Positions 18,009 through 28,707 of a DNA stretch of 64,000 nt are shown piece after piece (within the stretch, counting starts at the first letter, position 1; every line of letters begins with the position of its first letter). The DNA lies in NCBI RefSeq assembly GCF_015644585.1, contig NZ_JADOBI010000005.1, forward strand, positions 186,001 to 250,000, read 5' to 3'. This DNA comes from Rahnella laticis (GTDB taxonomy: Bacteria > Pseudomonadota > Gammaproteobacteria > Enterobacterales > Enterobacteriaceae). The notes beneath the pieces were generated by a model, which was not told the DNA's origin, ran no database searches, and saw nothing but the letters and a program-made list of their open reading frames with translations. Both the position numbers and the translations under genes were made by a program.

Positions 18009-18170
18009 TATGACTTGTTCTCCAAAATAACCTTCACCTGACGCCGGTGCTGCAAGCAAACGATTGCAAGCCACGACGTTTACGTGGTTAACCCACTGTA
18101 GTTTTTTTAGCCGGAACTGTTTTTGATGCAATAACGGCGAAGGATGCTACCTGTTCTCATTAACCGAGGC

Positions 18171-18240
18171 AAAAAAAACCGTACTTAAAAATTGTGATAA
18201 GACATAATTCGCGGCGTGAATTGCGCATGCAACGACGGTT

Positions 18241-18242
<2 letters not shown>
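18171..18242 (-). terminator. Possible terminator after bglG
   Basis: On the minus strand AAAACCGT immediately at the bglG stop can pair with ACGGTTTT about 60 nt later, followed by a T-run; an inner AATTC/GAATT stem helps close the loop. The long loop makes the call tentative. Confidence 0.4.
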
Positions 18243-19134
<892 letters not shown>

Positions 19135-19140
<6 letters not shown>

Positions 19141-19163
19141 TATCTGCCGCAGCATTGCGTATC
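19135..19163 (-). promoter_or_regulatory. Ribonucleic antiterminator (RAT) site of bglG
   Basis: The minus-strand stretch ending GCGGCAGATAAAACCT overlaps the left arm of the terminator and resembles the RAT consensus, mainly in its 3' half. It sits at the very 5' end of the predicted transcript, as in bgl-type leaders. It is weaker than the bglF copy. Confidence 0.5.
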
Positions 19164-19172
19164 TGCCTGATA

Positions 19173-19200
19173 ATTCTAGCAGGTTAGATTAGCCACTCAA
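19173..19200 (-). promoter_or_regulatory. Sigma-70 promoter of bglG
   Basis: On the minus strand: -35 TTGAGT (19195-19200), a 16-bp spacer and -10 TAGAAT (19173-19178). Transcription would start near 19166, just before the RAT element. Confidence 0.6.
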
Positions 19201-19255
19201 TGCACATTACTGAAAAAGCGTGATAACGATCCCGGCTCTCCGGCCATGCCCGCAC

Positions 19256-20683
19256 TCAGAAAGTGACAATGGCTTTCAGCCCCGTCACCCAGGCGTCCTG
19301 CGTTTCTTTCACGCCACCCGGACGGTACCAGTATTGCAAATCGGGTTGCAGGATAAGCCATGAACGCACTTTGATCTGGTAATACAAATCGGCATTAACC
19401 GAATGCCCGGACAGCGGCGTGTACAACGGATTGCCGTAATCATCCACCTGATAAATGGCGTTGCGGTTTTCCTGATTCTGCCGGTAGTGGTCGCTCATTT
19501 TAATGTACGTCATACCAAAACCCAGCCAGTCGTCAGGGCGCGCATCGAACAGACCGCGATAACGCATGGAAGCCGCCTGCGTGTAATGCATGGTGTTGCT
19601 GCGCGGATCGGCGAGACCGAGACTGTATGACACGCTCATGCCGCGGTTCGGATCATCGCCACGCTGCGTCACCTGCTGGTTGAAACCGGTGTACATAAAC
19701 CAGGTGCTGCTGTGGGAACGATAACCTTCCGGGTCGCTGGCGCCGACGCTTTGCGTTTTACCTTCCGAAAGATCCTTCTGCGGCGAGTTGGTGTAAAGCA
19801 GCCCGAAGTTATAAATGCCCGGCAAACCGTTGACCTTGGTTTTCAGCTCGGCTTCCATCGGCAGCAAAATCCCGCGCGCGCCTTTCAGCGAACCGCTCCA
19901 GGCGTATTTCCTGTCCGACGCGTCCGGATTTTGTTCCATGATGCCGGTTTTCAGCGTCAGGCCATCCGTCAGTTTGTACTGGAACGTGGTGCCCCAGTAA
20001 TGTTTGTTCCAGTTGTACCAGGTCATCGAGTTGGCCGATTTACCGCCGCACTGACTGAGCAGCTGGAAATCACACGGGATAATCTGGTCGAAATCCTGAT
20101 TCTTATTCATCATACCGATGCGCCAGTGCAGCTTCCGGTCGTCAAAACTGCGGCCAAAGGTCAGCCAGCCCAGACGCGTAATCGACTGCCCTCCCCAGCT
20201 TTCCTGCGCGATATCGTTAAAACCCACGCGCGGATCCTGCGTACGTTCGGACGTCAGGTTGTCATCATGGTTACGGTTAACAATGTTCCCTTCAATCGCC
20301 GCATCCGGAATGCCGGTGTACATTTCCAGATCCTGCGTAAACGTCAGCGAGAACTGGTCGATGTACGCCAGTTTTTTGTCGTGGTTATAACCGCCGCCCG
20401 CGTTGTAGGAGGATTCACTCAGATAACCGAGCTGATAATGGAAACCGTGGTCTTCAAGAATGGGCCGGATCCCCAGCATGTCGCCGAGCATCCCTTCGCC
20501 GGGTGCTTCAAAACCGAGCACGGTTCCGTTCCAGTCGCTGGCGGCCATTGCCGGTTGAATCCCTGCGCCCGCAAGACAAACGGCCAGCGCGAGATATTTA
20601 TGATATGAACGAACTGCGGGTCGTATTTTATACCCGGTATTATTGTGTGCAGGTAATACAGAAGTCTGAGAAAATTTCATCAT
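19256..20683 (-). CDS. OprB-type carbohydrate-selective outer-membrane porin
   Basis: A 475-residue outer-membrane protein. A long N-terminal region precedes a signal-peptide core (KYLALAVCLAGAGIQPAMAA, about 30-48). The mature protein shows OprB traits (LGDMLGIRPILEDHGFHYQLGYLSES; SWGGQSITRLGWLTFGRSF; alternating beta-strands) and ends in a C-terminal Phe as barrel proteins do. In this locus it takes the place of BglH, letting aryl-beta-glucosides or cellobiose-type sugars through the outer membrane. It is third in the bglF-bglB-porin unit, 152 nt after bglB. Two Cys (CDFQLLSQC) may form a loop disulfide. Confidence 0.85.
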   Translation of the reverse strand: MMKFSQTSVLPAHNNTGYKIRPAVRSYHKYLALAVCLAGAGIQPAMAASDWNGTVLGFEAPGEGMLGDMLGIRPILEDHGFHYQLGYLSESSYNAGGGYNHDKKLAYIDQFSLTFTQDLEMYTGIPDAAIEGNIVNRNHDDNLTSERTQDPRVGFNDIAQESWGGQSITRLGWLTFGRSFDDRKLHWRIGMMNKNQDFDQIIPCDFQLLSQCGGKSANSMTWYNWNKHYWGTTFQYKLTDGLTLKTGIMEQNPDASDRKYAWSGSLKGARGILLPMEAELKTKVNGLPGIYNFGLLYTNSPQKDLSEGKTQSVGASDPEGYRSHSSTWFMYTGFNQQVTQRGDDPNRGMSVSYSLGLADPRSNTMHYTQAASMRYRGLFDARPDDWLGFGMTYIKMSDHYRQNQENRNAIYQVDDYGNPLYTPLSGHSVNADLYYQIKVRSWLILQPDLQYWYRPGGVKETQDAWVTGLKAIVTF

Positions 20684-20734
20684 TACATTCCCTTCGAATT
20701 ATTGATTATCTTTTTATTGTTATTCGAATTCCTT

Positions 20735-20817
20735 CCCGCAGACACAGATTGCCCTGCGGGTGAAATTTCGCATTATTAAATGAGATTGGTATGAAGTGGC
20801 CTGCTCATTCAGGCCAC
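20735..20817 (-). promoter_or_regulatory. Two stem-loops between bglB and the porin gene
   Basis: GTGGCCTG/CAGGCCAC (20796-20817, 6-nt loop) and CCCGCAG/CTGCGGG (20735-20760) lie in the 152-nt intercistronic gap. Neither is followed by a T-run, so they look like processing or stabilising hairpins that could set porin expression apart from the upstream genes. Confidence 0.4.
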
Positions 20818-20835
20818 CGGATTACAGTTTTTTAT

Positions 20836-24142
<3,307 letters not shown>

Positions 24143-24221
24143 TCATCAGAGTAATGGCGTCGTGCACGACATTGCCGTTGTATTTCAAAGGGGCGGCCGG
24201 CCCCTGAATTCAGGCCAAAAA

Positions 24222-24278
24222 AAAACCTAAACGTCCGGTCTCTTCGCGACATGCGAAGAAACGAGAAGTTTAGGTTTT
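24222..24278 (-). terminator. Leader terminator of bglF operon
   Basis: On the minus strand AAAACCTAAAC (24278-24268) pairs with GTTTAGGTTTT (24232-24222), an 11-bp stem followed by further T. Inside the loop a TCTTCGC/GCGAAGA hairpin (24241-24259) stacks. Its left arm overlaps the RAT element. Confidence 0.9.
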
Positions 24279-24300
24279 GCCTGTCAGACAGTAACAATCC
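24269..24300 (-). promoter_or_regulatory. Ribonucleic antiterminator (RAT) of bglF operon
   Basis: The minus strand begins GGATTGTTACTGTCTG and ends GGCAAAACCTAAA. This is a near match to the E. coli bgl RAT (GGATTGTTACTG...GCAAAACCT) and it overlaps the terminator's 5' arm. Binding of dimeric BglG here would block the terminator and let RNA polymerase into bglF. Confidence 0.88.
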
Positions 24301-24371
24301 TGCTTTCTGATCCGGATTCTCTGGCGAATCGTTGACAGAAACAAGTCGTAATATCAGCCGTGTGACGAAAC

Positions 24372-24387
24372 TGTGATCGGCTTCAGA
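24372..24387. promoter_or_regulatory. Putative CRP site upstream of bglF
   Basis: TGTGA-6 nt-TCAGA differs from the CRP consensus TGTGA-6 nt-TCACA at one core base. It lies about 70 bp before the RAT element in the 296-bp gap between bglF and the SDR gene. Catabolite activation is expected for bgl-type loci. The -10/-35 elements are not clear. Confidence 0.5.
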
Positions 24388-24429
24388 TTTTGTGCTGAAG
24401 GAGGCTCATCCCTGAGCTTCTTCGGCAAA

Positions 24430-25239
24430 TTAGCGTAGTCCGGCGATGGTGAATCCGCCGTCCACCAGCAGATTTTGCCCGGTGACAAACCGCGCTTCGT
24501 CGCTGCACAGCCACACAACAACGTCGCCCACGTCGTCGGATTCGCCCACGCGCCCTGCCGGCGTCAGGTGAACAAACGGCCTGAGCATCTCTTCATTCGC
24601 GCCCATCCGTCGTGCCATCGGCGTATCGATAATGCCCGGATTTACGTTGTTGATACGGATTTTATGCGCGCCGGTTTCCAGCGCAATGGCGCGTATCATG
24701 GCATCCAGGCCGCCCTTGCTGGCGGAATAAGCCGCAGACCCGAAACTCGCGCCGTGCGCCAGCCATGAAGACGTGTTCACAATCGCGCCGCCGCGACCTG
24801 CGGCCACCATCGCCTCCAGTTCATATTTCACTGACAGCCAGACGCCTTTCAGATTGATGGCGATCACGCGGTCGAATTCGGCTTCCGTCATCTCGCTGAC
24901 CGGCGCAAAACCCTCGATACCGGCATTATTAAACGCCGCGTCCAGACGCCCGAAATGCGCCAGCGTTTCCGCAATCAGATGCTGAACCTGCGCGCTGTCT
25001 GAAACGTCCGCCGGCACCGCCAGCGCGTCGCCGCCTTGTTCATGGATCAGCGCCACGGTGTGCAGAAGTTCCGCTTCACGTCGCCCGGCAACCACCACTT
25101 TTGCGCCGTCGCGCGCGAAAGCCAGCGCCGCGGCACGACCAATTCCGCTGCCTCCGCCAGTGACCAGCGCCACGCGGTTATGCAGACGAAGGGGCTGATT
25201 TTGAAGATGTGATCCCTGAAGATACGATTGTTGTGACAT
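24430..25239 (-). CDS. Short-chain dehydrogenase/reductase
   Basis: A 269-residue SDR with an extra N-terminal 17 residues before the Rossmann fold. The cofactor motif TGGGSGIG starts at about 27 and is followed by NNAG, a Ser in NTSS, YSASK and the IINNVNPG-type segment. The closing VTGQNLLVDGGFT is typical of classical SDRs. R52 after beta-2 (AGRRE) favours NADP(H). The substrate is unknown. It is divergent from a LysR gene, the usual layout in which the LysR protein controls the SDR. Confidence 0.85.
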   Translation of the reverse strand: MSQQSYLQGSHLQNQPLRLHNRVALVTGGGSGIGRAAALAFARDGAKVVVAGRREAELLHTVALIHEQGGDALAVPADVSDSAQVQHLIAETLAHFGRLDAAFNNAGIEGFAPVSEMTEAEFDRVIAINLKGVWLSVKYELEAMVAAGRGGAIVNTSSWLAHGASFGSAAYSASKGGLDAMIRAIALETGAHKIRINNVNPGIIDTPMARRMGANEEMLRPFVHLTPAGRVGESDDVGDVVVWLCSDEARFVTGQNLLVDGGFTIAGLR

Positions 25240-25299
25240 AGAAACCTCTGAGGAAATGTGTTGACCAGAACCTGACTATAAGAGGATTAATTGTTGTGG

Positions 25300-25313
25300 A
25301 TAAGCCATCTTAT
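25300..25313. promoter_or_regulatory. Putative LysR operator between SDR and LysR genes
   Basis: ATAAGCCATCTTAT is a palindrome with 5-bp ATAAG/CTTAT arms of the AT-rich LysR-box type. It lies in the divergent 116-bp intergenic region, 43 bp before the lysR ATG. Confidence 0.45.
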
Positions 25314-25355
25314 ATCGCATGATTTGCTGGTTCATATTCATCAATAGGAAACGAA

Positions 25356-26261
25356 ATGCGGACTAACGAACTGGGTGAGCTGACCGCTTTTGTCGCCGTG
25401 GCAGAAGAAAAAAGCTTCCGTAAGGCGGCGGCGCGGCTGAATTTAACCGCATCCACCCTGAGCCACTCTTTGCGCGCGCTGGAAGAACGGCTGGGCGTCA
25501 GGCTGCTGAACCGCACCACGCGCACCGTTTCGCCGACGGAAGCGGGGATTGCGCTGCTGGCCGAAATTGCGCCCGCATTTGCGGCAATTGCCGGTGCGGT
25601 TGAAAAAGTGAATACCTTCAGGGAAACCCCGCAAGGCACGGTGCGCATCAATACGCCGCGCATTGCGGCAGATCTCGTTTTTATGCCGCAGCTTAAGCAA
25701 TTTAGTCAGGATTTCCCGGACATCCGGCTGGAACTGGCCACCAACGACGGTTTCGTGGATATCGTCAGTGAAGGGTTTGACGCCGGAGTGCGTATCCGCG
25801 GCGACGTTCAGCAGGATATGAGTGCGGTTCGCCTGACGCCCGATTTTCATTCAGCGGTTTACGGCTCGCCTGAATATTTCACGCGGCATCCGGAACCGCT
25901 CTCACCCGCCGATTTGCAACATCACGCCTGCATTGGGCGACGGGAAATTACCGGCGGTGCGTTGTATCGCTGGGAATTTGAAAAAGAAGGTAAACAAATC
26001 TCGGTGCCGGTCAGCGGCCCGCTGATTGTTGACAGCGTAACGATGATGACCCGCATCGCTCTCGACGGTATCGGGCTGGTTTACACTGCCCGCAGCCCGG
26101 AACATGACGCGCTGGTCGCGCAGGGTTTGCTTATCCGCGTGCTCGAAGACTGGTCGGTCACGTTTCCCGGTTTCTTTCTCTATTATCCCGGTCACCGCCA
26201 ACTTTCCGCGGCGTTAAAAACCGTGATTAACAGCTTCCGTTTACCGTTGCGGGATCACTAA
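25356..26261 (+). CDS. LysR-family transcriptional regulator (CrgA/DsdC-like class)
   Basis: A 301-residue LysR regulator. The winged helix (about 5-65: GELTAFVAVAEEKSFRKAAARLNLTASTLSHSLRALEERLGVRLLNRTTRTVSPTEAG, shown here only as a region) has the RLLNRTTR signature of the large CrgA/YafC group that often pairs with divergent oxidoreductases. The effector-binding domain spans about 90-295 (GTVRINTPRIAAD). AGGAAA (25347-25352) precedes the ATG. Its likely target is the divergent SDR. Confidence 0.87.
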   Translation: MRTNELGELTAFVAVAEEKSFRKAAARLNLTASTLSHSLRALEERLGVRLLNRTTRTVSPTEAGIALLAEIAPAFAAIAGAVEKVNTFRETPQGTVRINTPRIAADLVFMPQLKQFSQDFPDIRLELATNDGFVDIVSEGFDAGVRIRGDVQQDMSAVRLTPDFHSAVYGSPEYFTRHPEPLSPADLQHHACIGRREITGGALYRWEFEKEGKQISVPVSGPLIVDSVTMMTRIALDGIGLVYTARSPEHDALVAQGLLIRVLEDWSVTFPGFFLYYPGHRQLSAALKTVINSFRLPLRDH

Positions 26262-26307
26262 TCTGCTCATTTAACGTCAAGAATTTAAAGGCACTCCTAA
26301 TGCGGTG

Positions 26308-26336
26308 TTGGTACACGTAAGCCGTTACGTTATAAT
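26308..26336 (+). promoter_or_regulatory. Sigma-70 promoter of the Ash-like/Ner-like unit
   Basis: -35 TTGGTA (26308-26313), a 17-bp spacer and a consensus -10 TATAAT (26331-26336). The transcript would carry a leader of about 340 nt before the Ner-like ATG. Confidence 0.7.
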
Positions 26337-26342
26337 TACCCT

Positions 26343-26362
26343 GTTACGGCAAAATCCGTAAC
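26343..26362. promoter_or_regulatory. Inverted repeat at the predicted transcription start (operator or 5' hairpin)
   Basis: GTTACGG-6 nt-CCGTAAC is a perfect 7-bp inverted repeat placed at about +1. A further GTTACG occurs between -35 and -10 (26324-26329). This is a good place for an autorepressor such as the Ner-like protein, but it could equally act as an RNA hairpin. Confidence 0.5.
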
Positions 26363-26469
26363 CAGGATTCTCAACCTGAATGTTTACTGGCGACATGGAG
26401 TGCGTAACTGCATTTCACGTTTGAGTCTGCGCATGCCTATTGCCTGTACAAACAACAAGCAATATCTCA

Positions 26470-26610
26470 ATGGTGGCTCAGGCGGGGCTGACTTCGGTCA
26501 GGCCGGTATCCAGTAGAACCGGTGTTGAGAACCCCGTCAGGGCTACCACCAGTGAGATTCTCAACTCCGGTGGTCGCTGTAACATCAAACTACTGGACAA
26601 TGAACCATGA
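26470..26610 (+). CDS. Ash-like small ORF in the leader (possible phage remnant)
   Basis: A 46-codon ORF whose peptide contains PVSSRTGVENPVRATTSEI. From memory this matches the pattern P-V-S-x3-G-x2-N-P-V-x-A-T-T-x-E-I of the Ash family of P4-like phages. No Shine-Dalgarno is evident; an upstream in-frame TTG (26440) is an alternative start. The ORF ends 73 nt before the Ner-like ATG, within the same predicted transcript. The DNA also holds GATTCTCAAC twice (26366-26375, 26556-26565) and its inverse GTTGAGAA at 26524-26531. It may be a translated leader, a remnant, or a structured RNA only. Confidence 0.4.
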   Translation: MVAQAGLTSVRPVSSRTGVENPVRATTSEILNSGGRCNIKLLDNEP

Positions 26611-26683
26611 ACGACAAGCCAAGGCAGGCATTACTTCCTCCCCCTCTGTTGGTTTATGCTCCCGTTTCTTACGGAGAGAGCAT

Positions 26684-26950
26684 ATGAAGAACACCCGTGA
26701 AGACTGGCATCCCGCCGATATTATCGCTGCAATTCGCAAAAAAGGCTCAACGCTGACGGCACTCTCGCGTGATTCAGGACTGGGCGCATCAACCCTGTCC
26801 AATACGCTGTCGCGACGCTGGCCCAAAGGTGAGTTGATTATTGCGGCAATGATCGGCGTTCCGGCGTGGGAAATCTGGCCAAGCCGTTATTACAATGCCA
26901 ACGGGGAGTTGGTTGTTCCTAAATTGCGGAACCCTAAAGCGGAGAGTTAA
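26684..26950 (+). CDS. Ner/Nlp-like (SfsB-type) DNA-binding regulator
   Basis: An 88-residue protein of the Mu Ner/Nlp family. The motif DWHPADIIAAIRKKGSTLTALSRDSGLGASTLSNTLSR is a lambda-repressor-like HTH (about 5-45), and the end PAWEIWPSRY is diagnostic of the family. The frame is open back to a GTG at 26522, but ATG 26684 is chosen: GGAGAG (26673-26678) is well spaced and the domain starts there. Chromosomal members (E. coli SfsB) act as accessory transcription factors; the gene is phage-derived in origin. Its promoter, operator-like repeat and long leader suggest autoregulation. Confidence 0.85.
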   Translation: MKNTREDWHPADIIAAIRKKGSTLTALSRDSGLGASTLSNTLSRRWPKGELIIAAMIGVPAWEIWPSRYYNANGELVVPKLRNPKAES

Positions 26951-26959
26951 TCCGTGACA

Positions 26960-26990
26960 GCGGTGAGAGCCTGGCTTTCACCGCATTTTG
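26960..26990 (+). terminator. Hairpin after the Ner-like gene
   Basis: GCGGTGAGAGCC and GGCTTTCACCGC form a 12-bp stem (one G-U) with a 1-nt apex, followed by ATTTTG. The T-run is short, so it is a moderate terminator. The rest of the 344-bp gap to 27294 is AT-rich and holds a CRP-like site and no convincing ORF. Confidence 0.55.
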
Positions 26991-27098
26991 AAGAGCCTCA
27001 GACCGGCGTATTTTTTAATCTTCACGCCGTTAGTCCATCCATTCGCAAGAGACCGCATACCCTTCGCTGCGGGCTTTTGCCAGTCAGGCCTCATTCTG

Positions 27099-27114
27099 TT
27101 TGATCCCGTTCACA
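27099..27114. promoter_or_regulatory. Putative CRP site upstream of the GPH/GH3 operon
   Basis: TTTGA-6 nt-TCACA matches the CRP core at 9 of 10 positions. It lies about 180 bp before the symporter start in an AT-rich region with no other obvious element. Catabolite control of a sugar operon is expected. Confidence 0.45.
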
Positions 27115-27294
27115 AATAAAAAACAAAATCAAAAAACGTAAATTACATATTCGTTTCCTCAATTGTTTACCCTCGACTCATTATCAATACTTCAGTCGCA
27201 CGATTATTTATTCAGCATTTTCCCTACATTTTTTGATTCGGACGCACAGTGTTTCAGTCGGTTATCTCTCATCTTTGAAAGCAGGTAACGAATA

Positions 27295-28707
27295 ATGATA
27301 ACTACCCCGGTTCTTTCCGTTAAAGATAAAATTGGTTACGGGCTTGGCGATATGGCCAGCGCGCTGGTCTGGCAAACGGCCACTTTATTTCTGGCCTATT
27401 TTTACACCGATGTTTTCGGCCTGCCGGCCGCCATCATGGGCACGTTGTTTTTAGTGGTCCGCGCCGTTGATGCCTTCGTCGATCCTTGTATCGGCGCGAT
27501 GGTCGACCGCACCACGACCCGCTTTGGTAAATTCCGCCCCTGGCTTTTGTGGTTTGCGATCCCGTTCGGGGTTTGCTGCCTGATCACCTTTTACGTACCG
27601 GACATTTCCCCGACCGGAAAAATCATCTATGCCTGCGTCACTTACACCCTGCTGAGTCTGGTGTATTCGGCCATCAACGTGCCGTATTGCGCCATGCCGG
27701 GCGCGCTGACGCTCGATCCGCGTGAACGCCATTCGTTGCAATCGTGGCGTTTTGGTCTGTCATTTGTCGGCGGTCTGGTGGTGACGGTGATTGCCCTTCC
27801 GCTGGTGGCGAAACTGGGCGACGGCAATCCGCAAAAGGGTTATTTCTACGCGATGAGCCTGATGGGGCTGCTCGGCATCGTGCTCTTTTTCTGCTGTTTT
27901 GGCCTGACCCGCGAACGTTATCACCCGCGTAATGACACCTCGGGCTCCATGCTCAGCGATTTAAAATTACTGTGGAATAACCCGCAATGGCGCATCGTTT
28001 TTATTTTTAATATTTTGCTGTTATGCGCCGTGGTTATCCGCGGCTCGGCAACAATGTATTACGTAAAATATGTTCTTGGCCGTCCGGATCTGGTCTTCAA
28101 CTTTATTGTTTTCGGGATGCTGGCGTCTTTATTTGGCGCATTGCTGTCGGAACGGTTATTAGGGAAATTTGACCGCGTCAAATCCTATCAGTGGACAATT
28201 CTGACCTTCGTTATCTGCAACGCCGCTATTTTCTTTATTCCGGCACAATCGCTGTGGTTTATTTTTGGCCTGAATCTGGTATTCAGCTTCATCCAGAATC
28301 TGACGACTCCGCTGCAATGGACGATGTTCTCCGACGTCGTTGATCACGAAGAATCGCGCACCGGCCGCCGTCTGGACGGACTGGTGTTTTCCACCGCGCT
28401 GTTTGCCATTAAATTCGGTCTGGCGCTCGGGGGCGCCGTCGTGGGCTGGGTGCTGGGCATGGTGGATTATGTGCCGAACGGCTTGGCTCAGGCACCGGCG
28501 GTCATGCTGACCATCAATTCCCTGTTCACCCTGGTTCCCTGCGCGCTATTCCTCGTCATGGCCGCCCTTCTTTTCACCTACCGGCTCAACAGCCGCACGA
28601 TGCAAACCATCGTGGCCTCACTGGCGGGCAAACGATCCTTCGACGGCGAGAGCGCCGCTGTACCCGCAGGTTCTGCCCCACTGATTAATCAAGGAGAAAT
28701 ACGATGA
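27295..28707 (+). CDS. GPH-family sugar:cation symporter
   Basis: A 470-residue, 12-helix transporter of the glycoside-pentoside-hexuronide family (YicJ/XynP-like). Signature regions are DKIGYGLGDMAS (about 10-21), DPCIGAMVDRTTTRFGKFRPWLL (about 63-85) and FSDVVDHEESRTGRR (about 340-355). It carries a disaccharide or aryl-glycoside into the cytosol with Na+ or H+. It overlaps the GH3 gene by ATGA, so transport and hydrolysis are coupled. The likely substrate is a beta-glucoside or beta-xyloside. The C-terminal 30 residues are soluble. Confidence 0.88.
   Translation: MITTPVLSVKDKIGYGLGDMASALVWQTATLFLAYFYTDVFGLPAAIMGTLFLVVRAVDAFVDPCIGAMVDRTTTRFGKFRPWLLWFAIPFGVCCLITFYVPDISPTGKIIYACVTYTLLSLVYSAINVPYCAMPGALTLDPRERHSLQSWRFGLSFVGGLVVTVIALPLVAKLGDGNPQKGYFYAMSLMGLLGIVLFFCCFGLTRERYHPRNDTSGSMLSDLKLLWNNPQWRIVFIFNILLLCAVVIRGSATMYYVKYVLGRPDLVFNFIVFGMLASLFGALLSERLLGKFDRVKSYQWTILTFVICNAAIFFIPAQSLWFIFGLNLVFSFIQNLTTPLQWTMFSDVVDHEESRTGRRLDGLVFSTALFAIKFGLALGGAVVGWVLGMVDYVPNGLAQAPAVMLTINSLFTLVPCALFLVMAALLFTYRLNSRTMQTIVASLAGKRSFDGESAAVPAGSAPLINQGEIR

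Noticed and set aside
18009-18131. 41-codon N-terminal extension of AnsP
   Set aside because: The family N-terminus and GGAG-type Shine-Dalgarno fit ATG 18008.
19712-20608. 298-codon + strand ORF antisense to the porin gene
   Set aside because: The porin frame has a signal peptide, beta-strand pattern and terminal Phe. The shadow frame has none of these.
26522-26683. 54-codon N-terminal extension of the Ner-like protein from a GTG
   Set aside because: The extension has no similarity to the family, while ATG 26684 has a good Shine-Dalgarno and starts at the domain boundary.
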